64,000 nt of DNA from Alphaproteobacteria bacterium. GTDB taxonomy: Bacteria; Pseudomonadota; Alphaproteobacteria; Micropepsales; Micropepsaceae. Numbering within the stretch: position 1 is the stretch's first letter; each line of letters begins with the position of its first letter. Location: positions 992,001 to 1,056,000 of the forward strand of contig JAFARO010000004.1 of NCBI GenBank assembly GCA_019245415.1, in the 5' to 3' direction. A program made the translations under genes and the position numbers. Of this stretch, positions 16,311-23,540 are shown piece by piece. Below the pieces are notes generated by a model. The model saw nothing but the letters and a program-made list of their open reading frames with translations. It had not been told where the DNA came from and ran no database searches.

Positions 16311-16955
16311 CTATGGGCGGTTCTGCTCAGGGCCCTGATCTCTAGGGGCATAATATGGGTCCAACGGGGCAAAAACAGCCCAATAAGCATCTCGCACTTC
16401 GCAAAGCTTCCTCAGCGATTCTTCCGAAATTTCGAGTATAATCTGCTTCCGTTCATACGCGGTCACTAGCTGGTTTCCGGCTATGTTATTGTAGGCGATC
16501 ACACCCTTTTGGTCCGCGTGCTTCATCGCGTTATCGTGCGTTCCGAAAAGCTTAGCCTCATGCTGACCGCTATGTCTCGCGCCAGCGAAGTCTGGGAAAT
16601 GCTTTTTGAAGAGCCGCGTTGCATCACGCTTTGCCTGCATATCGATTTTATTAAGAACAGACGGGCTCTTATTGAGATTGATTGAGGCGGCGCCCAAGGT
16701 CTCATTGAATCGATAGATGACCGAGGCTGCGGCGTGCGCTGTTAAGATCAGGAAGTACATACCTGTCGGCATTCCCGGAATTGCCGCACATGAGTCGGCC
16801 TCTTGTGCAAAGTTGAATAGCGCTAAGGCAGCCTGAAACTCCTTGCATAGGGAACCAAGTGAAATCAGCATATCATTCAAGAAGAAGATGTGGGTGCGTT
16901 CTTCTTCAGGGTATTGACGCTCAATAATGATTGGCGGAACTGGTCCAGTTTGCAT
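16311..16955 (-). CDS. Hypothetical protein, accessory islet
   Basis: A 214-residue protein of unknown function. Its codon use is visibly poorer in G and C at third positions than ribF or lspA. No signal peptide. One moderately hydrophobic stretch (MYFLILTAHAAASVIYRF, about 65-83) may be a buried helix rather than a membrane span. The motif FAGARHSGQHEAKLFG, followed by a C-terminal ISEESLRKLCEVRDAYW, looks helical. It lies in the islet between ribF and ileS and is probably horizontally acquired cargo. Confidence 0.6.
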   Translation of the reverse strand: MQTGPVPPIIIERQYPEEERTHIFFLNDMLISLGSLCKEFQAALALFNFAQEADSCAAIPGMPTGMYFLILTAHAAASVIYRFNETLGAASINLNKSPSVLNKIDMQAKRDATRLFKKHFPDFAGARHSGQHEAKLFGTHDNAMKHADQKGVIAYNNIAGNQLVTAYERKQIILEISEESLRKLCEVRDAYWAVFAPLDPYYAPRDQGPEQNRP

Positions 16956-16961
16956 TACAGT

Positions 16962-17131
16962 ATGGCCATGGTTGACTCGGACTGTTACTCAGAGAAGGAG
17001 GCCGGGCGCCACCGCGATGCCATCGTCCGTAACACGGTAGGATGCCGCCGAGCCGGCACGGCACAATTCGGAGCAAGAAGAAAGTGAGTCGCCGCAAGAC
17101 TGCGACTCGAAAGAATGCTAAGAAGCGTTGA
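16962..17131 (+). pseudogene. Small basic protein gene apparently split by a frameshift
   Basis: One frame (16962-17087) reads SEKEAGRHRDAIVRNTVG; an overlapping +1 frame (17042-17131) reads MPPSRHGTIRSKKK then VSRRKTATRKNAKKR. Joined near 17041 they resemble the small Arg/Lys-rich proteins of alphaproteobacteria of the form RRDAIVRRML-TPP-KPH followed by a basic tail. The join suggests a one-base change that broke the gene, or an intact short gene starting at 17042. No convincing ribosome-binding site precedes 16962. Confidence 0.4.
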
Positions 17132-17151
17132 ATCCACAGATTCGGGGCTGG

Positions 17152-17694
17152 ATGATCGTAGCCGCGCCTCCATCAGTAAGCGATCTCCGAGAGTGGCTCA
17201 CACTGAGCATTGCACTTGCTGCAGTCATATTCGGCCCTCTCATTCAAGCTGGCGCGTCGAAGAAAGATCGTGAGGCACATGCTCGAGCCTTAAAAGACGA
17301 GCTTGCGGCGCAGCGCGAAACTACGGAACGCCAGATTTTTGCATCTGTGCGGTCGACCAATCGGCAGGCCTGGATTAACGCACTCCGCGAGGACGTTGCG
17401 TCATATTTGAATGCATCCCAGCGCATGGCTTGGCTACGTGCACACGGCATCGCGCCGCAAGATGGGAACGAGTTGGACAAGCTAATGTTTGAGGCGGGTC
17501 GCACCTTCACGGCGATTGAGCTGCGTCTCAATCCAAATGAGGACAGCCACATCGAACTAATGGCGCACCTCCAGGCCTTGAGCAGCGGAATTCAAGGCGC
17601 TCCAGAAAGCTACAATTCACTTCGAGACGAAGTGGTTAGACAGGCACAGTCGATCTTCAAGTTCGAATGGAACCGTGTGAAGATCGGAGAATAA
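17152..17694 (+). CDS. Hypothetical single-pass membrane protein with coiled coil
   Basis: A 180-residue protein. A hydrophobic helix (TLSIALAAVIFGPLIQAG, about residues 17-34) is followed by a charged helical stretch rich in Lys, Glu and Arg (residues 36-62) that may form a coiled coil, then a helical soluble domain with WINALREDVASYLNA. The ATG at 17152 has GGGG upstream; a TTG at 17128 would add eight residues. The low-GC codon use matches the other islet genes. Function unknown. Confidence 0.65.
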   Translation: MIVAAPPSVSDLREWLTLSIALAAVIFGPLIQAGASKKDREAHARALKDELAAQRETTERQIFASVRSTNRQAWINALREDVASYLNASQRMAWLRAHGIAPQDGNELDKLMFEAGRTFTAIELRLNPNEDSHIELMAHLQALSSGIQGAPESYNSLRDEVVRQAQSIFKFEWNRVKIGE

Positions 17695-18018
17695 TTGGAG
17701 CGCTATCGGTCTATCTTGCCCGCAGCTTCGTCAGGGCTCTGTACCTCTTGCGGCGCGCTCCATGTCGCCGTCCGATATGTCAAGTGCATAATTCCCTTCG
17801 AGGGGAGGGTAGAATTCCTCTTGCCTTCCGTCCCGCGCTGGACCCCGGGGGACGCCGCTGGTATGAAGCCGCACCGTTTTGAAGGCAGGCCGATGTCGAA
17901 ATTCCTGGAGGTTACGCGAATTCGCCGCCCGGCTCCGCGCCGGAACGGCTAGCGACCTTTCGCGGCGGAGCCGGGCTTCCGCGACGCGTTTTTCCAGGAC
18001 TTTCCACAGGCAAGAGCG
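17695..18018. promoter_or_regulatory. ileS leader region with perfect 12-bp inverted repeat
   Basis: This 324-bp spacer holds no recognised gene. Near its 3' end GCCCGGCTCCGC (17927-17938) and GCGGAGCCGGGC (17965-17976) are perfect complements around a 26-nt loop, followed 11 nt later by a run of five T. It could be a terminator of the upstream islet genes, read into ileS, or an attenuator. No T-box consensus was seen. Confidence 0.45.
17893..17952 (+). CDS. Possible 19-residue leader peptide before ileS
   Basis: ATG at 17893 opens a 19-codon frame (MSKFLEVTRIRRPAPRRNG) that stops inside the left part of a hairpin region upstream of ileS. An AGGC lies just before the start. The peptide is Arg-rich and contains one Ile. 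Its overlap with the stem at 17927-17976 is what suggests a leader, but nothing proves translation. Confidence 0.25.
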   Translation: MSKFLEVTRIRRPAPRRNG

Positions 18019-20952
18019 ATGAACGAATCCCACTCCACCAGCGGCCAAGAGCCGGCCGCGCGCGACTACCGCGGCACGCTGTTCCTGCCGGCCACCGATT
18101 TCCCGATGAAGGCAAATCTGCCGGCGGCGGAGCCCAAATGGCTCGAGCGCTGGGAGCGGATGGACCTCTATGGCCGCCTGCGCGCCGCGAACAAGGGCCG
18201 GCCGCTGTTCGTCCTCCACGATGGACCTCCTTACGCCAATGGCGAGATCCATTCCGGCACCGGCCTCAACAAGGTGCTGAAGGACATCGTGGTGCGCTCG
18301 CGCGGCTTTCTGGGTTACGACGCGCCGTATATCCCGGGCTGGGACTGTCACGGGCTCCCGATCGAATGGAAGATCGAGGAGAAGTACCGCAAGGAGGGCA
18401 AGTCCAAGGACGACGTGCCGATCGCGCGGCTGCGCCAGGATTGCCGCGAATTCGCCGAACACTGGATCGACGTCCAGCGGCGGCAGTTCAAGCGGCTGGG
18501 CTGCATCGGCCTGTGGGACAAGCCCTACACAACGATGGATTATCGCGCCGAAGCGGTGATCGCGGCCGAGCTGCACAAGTTCGTCGCCCACAAGCTTCTC
18601 TATCGCGGCTTCCGTCCGGTGATGTGGTCGCCCGTCGAGAAAACCGCGCTCGCCGAAGCCGAGGTCGAGTACCACGAGAAAACCAGCCCGACGATCTATG
18701 TACGCTTCCCAGTTCTTCGCCACGAAAATAAAGCAAGCGCACAACAGCTTGACGGTGCTTCAGTCATCATCTGGACGACAACACCTTGGACGATCCCAGC
18801 TAATCGCGCGATCGCGTGGAATACCGCCATCCGGTACGTTGTTTTGGAAGTTCGCGAAATTGCGGAAGGCTCTTTCGCGCGCGTTGGCGAAAAACTGATC
18901 GTCGCGGCATCACTGGCGCAGACAGTCAAAAGCCACGCGAAGATCACTGAAGCTGTGGAATGGCCCATCCTTGGAACGTTCCGGGAAAGCAAGATTGTTT
19001 GCGGCCATCCATTCCGCGAATTGGATAGCCACTATGGCTTTGATGTCCCTCTTTTGTGGGCAGAACACGTTACCGACGACACTGGAACTGGCTTTGTTCA
19101 CACGGCGCCGGGTCATGGTGAAGACGATTTCAGGCTCTATGAGCTGAAACGATCCATGTTTCCGGCTAATACGCCGAATCCATTCAATACGGTGGCCGAA
19201 GATGGGACGCTTACCTCCGCTGTCCATCTCCCATCGTTGATCGGCAAGTTCATCCTCTCGCGCGACGGCAAGAAGGATGGCGACGCCAACGGCGCGGTGA
19301 TCCAGGCCTTGATCGACGCCGGCGCGCTGCTGGCAAAGGGCACCTTGCGCCATCAATATCCGCATAGCTGGCGCTCGAAGGCGCCGGTGATCTTCCGCGC
19401 CACGCCGCAATGGTTCGCGGCGATGGACAAGGAGATCGCGGGCGGCGGCACCCTGCGCCAGCGCGCGATGAAGGCGATCGCCGACACCAGATGGTTTCCG
19501 CCCTCGGGCGAGAACCGCATCGCCGGCATGGTCAAGGACCGGCCCGATTGGGTGCTGTCGCGCCAGCGCGCCTGGGGCGTGCCGCTGGCGATCTTCGTCG
19601 ACAGGAAGACGCAGGAAATCCTCGACGACGCCGACGTGAACGCGCGCATCGTCGACGCCTTCAAGTCCGAGGGCGCCGACGCCTGGTTCAATTCGCCGCC
19701 GTCGCGCTTCCTGGGCAACGGCCGCAATCCCGACGATTACGAGCAGGTCAAGGACATCCTCGACGTCTGGTTCGATTCCGGCTCGACGCACGTCTTCACG
19801 GTGGAGCAGCCGCTCGAGCCGCAATGGCCGCAAAAGGACCACGCCGATCTGTATCTCGAAGGCTCGGACCAGCATCGCGGGTGGTTCCAGTCGTCGCTGC
19901 TGGAGAGCTGCGCCACGCGCGGCCGCGCCCCTTACGACGAGGTGCTGACGGCGGGCTTCGTACTCGACCGCGAAGGCGACAAGATGTCGAAATCGGTCGG
20001 CAACGTCATCCTGCCGCAAGCCATCGCCGACAAGAACGGCGCCGACATCTTCCGGCTTTGGGTGGCGGCCTCGGATTTCACCCAGGACATGCGCATGGGC
20101 AACGACATCGTCCAGGCGAATTCCGACGCCTACCGGCGCCTGCGCAACACCGTGCGCTTCATGCTCGCCAATCTGGCGGGGTATGAGGAGAGCGAGCGCG
20201 CGAGCCCGGGCGAGATGCCCGAGCTCGAGCGCTACATGCTGGCGCGGCTCGCCGAGCTCGATGCCATCGTGCGCGAGAGCTACACGCTCTACGACTTCAA
20301 TCGCGTCTACAACAGCGTCTTTTCGTTCTGCACCAACGAGTGCTCCGCCTTCTATTTCGACATCCGAAAGGATGCGCTCTATTGCGATGCCCGGACCGCG
20401 CCGCGCCGCCGTGCCGCGCGCACCGTGCTCGACGAGATCTTCCGCCGCGTGGCCACGTGGCTGGCGCCGATCCTGTGCTTCACCATGGAAGAAGCCTGGC
20501 TGCTGCGCTTCCCCGGCGAGAACGACAGCGTGCATCTGCAGACGTTCCTCGACACGCCGGAAGGCTGGCGCTCGGCGGAGCTGATCGCCAAGTGGAACCG
20601 CATCCGCGCCATCCGCCGCGTCGTCACCGGGGCGCTCGAGGTCGCGCGCCGCGACAAGGTGATCGGCGCCAGCCTCGAGGCCGCGCCGCTCGTCTATCTG
20701 GAGGACACGGCCGACCGGGCGCTGCTCGAAGGCATCGACCTGGCGGAGATCGCCATCACCTCCGGCGCGCATCTGGCCCGGGTCGCTGCGCCCGACGATG
20801 CCTTCCGCCTCGAAGACGTGCCGGGCGTGGCGGTGCGCTTCGAACATGCGCGGGGCGACAAATGCGCGCGCTGCTGGATGATCCTCGAGGAGGTCGGCGC
20901 CAACCCGCGCCACCGCGATCTCTGCAATCGCTGCGCCGGAGCTGTCGGATGA
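18019..20952 (+). CDS. ileS: Isoleucyl-tRNA synthetase
   Basis: Charges tRNA-Ile. The 977-residue protein has the class I Rossmann core with PPYANGEIHSGTGLNK (HIGH motif region, residues 71-86; here HSGT), the CP1 editing domain (WTTTPWTIPANRAI from about 251 and GTGFVHTAPGHGEDD from about 357), KMSKS at 655-659, an anticodon-binding helical domain and a C-terminal zinc finger (CARCW and CNRCAG). Length is normal for bacterial IleRS with zinc tail. Residues about 228-409 are encoded by DNA with clearly more A/T-ending codons than the rest, suggesting replacement of the editing domain by recombination. The stop overlaps the lspA start. Confidence 0.97.
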   Translation: MNESHSTSGQEPAARDYRGTLFLPATDFPMKANLPAAEPKWLERWERMDLYGRLRAANKGRPLFVLHDGPPYANGEIHSGTGLNKVLKDIVVRSRGFLGYDAPYIPGWDCHGLPIEWKIEEKYRKEGKSKDDVPIARLRQDCREFAEHWIDVQRRQFKRLGCIGLWDKPYTTMDYRAEAVIAAELHKFVAHKLLYRGFRPVMWSPVEKTALAEAEVEYHEKTSPTIYVRFPVLRHENKASAQQLDGASVIIWTTTPWTIPANRAIAWNTAIRYVVLEVREIAEGSFARVGEKLIVAASLAQTVKSHAKITEAVEWPILGTFRESKIVCGHPFRELDSHYGFDVPLLWAEHVTDDTGTGFVHTAPGHGEDDFRLYELKRSMFPANTPNPFNTVAEDGTLTSAVHLPSLIGKFILSRDGKKDGDANGAVIQALIDAGALLAKGTLRHQYPHSWRSKAPVIFRATPQWFAAMDKEIAGGGTLRQRAMKAIADTRWFPPSGENRIAGMVKDRPDWVLSRQRAWGVPLAIFVDRKTQEILDDADVNARIVDAFKSEGADAWFNSPPSRFLGNGRNPDDYEQVKDILDVWFDSGSTHVFTVEQPLEPQWPQKDHADLYLEGSDQHRGWFQSSLLESCATRGRAPYDEVLTAGFVLDREGDKMSKSVGNVILPQAIADKNGADIFRLWVAASDFTQDMRMGNDIVQANSDAYRRLRNTVRFMLANLAGYEESERASPGEMPELERYMLARLAELDAIVRESYTLYDFNRVYNSVFSFCTNECSAFYFDIRKDALYCDARTAPRRRAARTVLDEIFRRVATWLAPILCFTMEEAWLLRFPGENDSVHLQTFLDTPEGWRSAELIAKWNRIRAIRRVVTGALEVARRDKVIGASLEAAPLVYLEDTADRALLEGIDLAEIAITSGAHLARVAAPDDAFRLEDVPGVAVRFEHARGDKCARCWMILEEVGANPRHRDLCNRCAGAVG

Positions 20953-21455
20953 GGTGGGGCTTGAGCGCGCGCGACTATGGGCTGCTCGCCGCCGGCGTGG
21001 CGCTGCTGTTCGACCAGGCGACGAAGCTCTTCATGCTCTACGGGCTGGGGTTCAGGTCCGAGCCCTATGAGAGCCACGTCATTCCCGTCTTGCCTTTTTT
21101 TAATATCATCATGGTGTGGAACAAGGGGGTCAGCTATGGCTGGCTTTCCTGGCTCAGCCCGGCATTCCTGGTCCTCTTCGCGGTCCTGGTGGTGGGCGGC
21201 CTGGGCGTCTGGCTGTGGCTTTCGCAGAGCAGGGCGCTGGCGCTGGGGCTGGGACTGATCATGGGCGGCGCGCTGGGCAACCTGCTGGACCGCATGGTTT
21301 ACGGACGGGTGGCCGATTTTTTCCACTTTTACGTCCGCGGCTTCGACTGGTATGTGTTCAACGTCGCCGACGTGGAGATCACGCTGGGCGTCATCGCGAT
21401 GCTGTACGATGCGCTGCACAAGCCCGAGGCAAAGGCCGTGGGCAGCGGCGACTAG
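20949..21455 (+). CDS. lspA: Signal peptidase II (prolipoprotein)
   Basis: Cuts the signal peptide from lipid-modified prolipoproteins in the inner membrane. The 168-residue protein has four hydrophobic helices and the two catalytic Asp motifs GNLLDRMVYGRVADFF and FNVADVEITLG. It overlaps the ileS stop by 4 bp (ATGA), indicating translational coupling. The next gene encodes a lipoprotein, a natural substrate. Confidence 0.96.
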   Translation: MRWGLSARDYGLLAAGVALLFDQATKLFMLYGLGFRSEPYESHVIPVLPFFNIIMVWNKGVSYGWLSWLSPAFLVLFAVLVVGGLGVWLWLSQSRALALGLGLIMGGALGNLLDRMVYGRVADFFHFYVRGFDWYVFNVADVEITLGVIAMLYDALHKPEAKAVGSGD

Positions 21456-21467
21456 AGTGGAGTGGTC

Positions 21468-22064
21468 ATGACATTCGGATTGCGCCTGTCCCTTCGCGCT
21501 GCGCTGCTCGTCGCGGCATGCGGACTCGTCGTCGGCTGCCAGGGCATCCGCAACGCCGCGGGATTGAACAAGGAAGCGCCGGACGAGTTCGCGGTCGTGA
21601 CCAAGCAGCCCCTGGTCATGCCGCCGGACTACAATCTGCGTCCGCCGCGCGAGGGCGCGCCGCCGACGAACCAGGCCGATCCGGCGAGCAACGCGCAGTC
21701 CGCGCTGTTCGACACCGATCCTTCCGCCGCCGCCAAGAACGTCAAGGGCGATTTCAGTCAGGCCGAGAAGCTGCTGCTCGCGCAAACCGGCGCCGTCAAC
21801 ACCGACCCGTCCATCCGCCAGGAGGTCGCCTCCGACGGCCGCGCGATGGAGGCCGCGGACGACAGCTTCACTGAGAAGCTGCTGTTCTGGAAGTCGAAGA
21901 AGATTCCCGGCACGCCGGTCGACGCCGAGGCCGAGGACAAGCGGCTGTCGGCGGAGAGGGCCGCCGGCGACATCGACGCGCCGCACGACTCCGCCACCAT
22001 CCAGCGTTCGGATGACGACAATGCCAAGTCGGAGCATCACGGCTGGCTCGATGGCATTTTCTGA
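21468..22064 (+). CDS. DUF3035 lipoprotein, BamF-like
   Basis: A 198-residue lipoprotein: the N-terminal signal ends in a lipobox LVVGC, and the mature part starts with the conserved APDEFAVVTKQPLVMPPDYNLRPP of DUF3035. In alphaproteobacteria this family is described as BamF, a subunit of the outer-membrane beta-barrel assembly machine; that name is from family knowledge and not shown here. GGAG at suitable spacing favours ATG 21468 over GTG 21462. Position directly after lspA is typical. Confidence 0.8.
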   Translation: MTFGLRLSLRAALLVAACGLVVGCQGIRNAAGLNKEAPDEFAVVTKQPLVMPPDYNLRPPREGAPPTNQADPASNAQSALFDTDPSAAAKNVKGDFSQAEKLLLAQTGAVNTDPSIRQEVASDGRAMEAADDSFTEKLLFWKSKKIPGTPVDAEAEDKRLSAERAAGDIDAPHDSATIQRSDDDNAKSEHHGWLDGIF

Positions 22065-22096
22065 CGGGACCCAACTCTCTCGATCATTTGAGGACA

Positions 22097-22219
22097 ATCC
22101 TCCCCCGTTTACGGGGGAGGTGGCGCGAAGCGCCGGAGGGGGGCGGCTGATGTGTACTCCCCCCTCCGCCTCGCTCGCGAAAAGCTCGCTCGGCACCTCC
22201 CCCGTAAACGGGGGAGGAT
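22097..22219. repeat. Long palindromic repeat, copy 2, inside the 5' end of an M16 gene
   Basis: The same element as at 11160-11280: CCTCCCCCGTTTACGGGGGAGG at the left, its inverse CCTCCCCCGTAAACGGGGGAGG at the right, with GGCGCGAAGCGCC inside. Here the right half is read as protein (KSSLGTSPVNGGG) at the start of the downstream M16 peptidase, and the left half supplies GGAGGGGGG before its ATG. Confidence 0.85.
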
Positions 22220-23538
22220 GGTTCGTCGGCCTTTTTGCCGCCCTCTTGCTCGCTCTTTCACCCACGGCTTCCTTCGCCGCCGGCCCGCAGGTGTTCCAGT
22301 TCGCGCTGCAGAACGGCATGCAGGTCGTGGTCATTCCCGATCACCGCGCCCCGGTGGTCACCCAGATGATCTGGTTCAAGACCGGCGGGGCGGACGACCC
22401 GCAGGGGCTGTCGGGACTGGCGCATTTCTTCGAGCACATGATGTTCCGCGGCACCAAGCAGGTGCCCGGCGACCGCTTCTCCCAGACGCTCGCCCGCAAC
22501 GGCGGCGAGGACAACGCCTTCACCACCCACGACTACACCGCCTTCTACGAACAGATCGCCAAGGACAAGCTGCCCATGGCGATGGCCCTCGAAGCCGATC
22601 GCATGGCCAATCTCGATCTCTCCGATTCCAACGTCGCGACCGAGCGGCAGGTCGTGCTGGAAGAACGCCGCATGCGCATCGACAACGATCCGCAGGCGCT
22701 TCTCGGCGAGCAGATCGACGCGGCGCTGTTCCTTTCCCATCCCTACGGGCGGCCGGTGATCGGCTGGTCCGAAGAGGTGCGCCGCATCGGGCGGACGGAG
22801 GCGCAGGACTATTACGATCACCACTACGCGCCGAACAACGCGATTCTGGTGGTCGCCGGAGACGTGACGGCGGACGCCGTGCGCGCCGATGCCCAGGCCG
22901 CTTATGCCAAGACCCCCGCGCGCGCGCTGATGTCGCATCGGTTCGTGGCCGAGCCGCCAAGGCTCGCGGAAACGCGGCTCGCGATGACGAGCGCGGAAGC
23001 GAAGGTCCCGCTGTTCATGCGCAGCTATCGCGTGCCGTCCTACGCGGAGGCGGCGCCGGGACAGGCGGAAGCGCTCGAAGTGCTCGCCCAGCTCCTGGGC
23101 GGCGATTACAGCGCGACGCTGTATCGAAGGCTGGTCGAGGATCGAAAGCTCGCGACGGCGGCGGGCGCAAGCTATGACGGCTATCGCCGCGACGCGACCG
23201 GCTTCACGGTCTATGCCTCGCCGCGGCCGGGCGTGCCGTTCGCGCTCGTCGAACGCACCATCGACGAGACCTTGGCCGCCTATCTGAAGCCCCCCAACCC
23301 GAAGGAACTGGCGCGCGCCAAGACGCAGCTCGTCGCCTCCAACACCTATCGCCGCGACAGCCAATATGCGCTCGCCTCGGCTTATGGCCAGGCGCTCGCC
23401 ATCGGGCTCACCGCCTTCGACGTCAATGCCTGGCCCGATCGCGTCCAGGCGGTGACGGGCGATTGGGTCGCCAAGGCGGCGCGCGAATTCCTCATCAAGC
23501 GCGAGTCCGTCACCGCCACCTTGGCACCGGGGAAGTGA
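22150..23538 (+). CDS. M16 zinc metallopeptidase, catalytic subunit
   Basis: A 462-residue secreted pitrilysin-family peptidase. The inverted zinc motif HFFEH (His92, Glu95, His96) is intact, and the third ligand Glu is expected in VVLEERRMR. The second half is the typical non-catalytic repeat of M16. A signal peptide is visible with hydrophobic core WFVGLFAALLLAL and likely cleavage after SFA. The only nearby in-frame ATG that includes the signal core is at 22150 and lies within a palindromic repeat; it has a GGAGGGGGG upstream. Followed 2 bp later by a second M16 protein lacking the zinc motif, so the two probably form a heterodimer in the periplasm. Confidence 0.88.
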   Translation: MCTPPSASLAKSSLGTSPVNGGGWFVGLFAALLLALSPTASFAAGPQVFQFALQNGMQVVVIPDHRAPVVTQMIWFKTGGADDPQGLSGLAHFFEHMMFRGTKQVPGDRFSQTLARNGGEDNAFTTHDYTAFYEQIAKDKLPMAMALEADRMANLDLSDSNVATERQVVLEERRMRIDNDPQALLGEQIDAALFLSHPYGRPVIGWSEEVRRIGRTEAQDYYDHHYAPNNAILVVAGDVTADAVRADAQAAYAKTPARALMSHRFVAEPPRLAETRLAMTSAEAKVPLFMRSYRVPSYAEAAPGQAEALEVLAQLLGGDYSATLYRRLVEDRKLATAAGASYDGYRRDATGFTVYASPRPGVPFALVERTIDETLAAYLKPPNPKELARAKTQLVASNTYRRDSQYALASAYGQALAIGLTAFDVNAWPDRVQAVTGDWVAKAAREFLIKRESVTATLAPGK

Positions 23539-23540
23539 CG

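Noticed and set aside
18910..20913. A 667-codon minus-strand frame over ileS
   Set aside because: Antisense shadow of ileS with Arg/His/Asp-rich composition and no recognisable domain.
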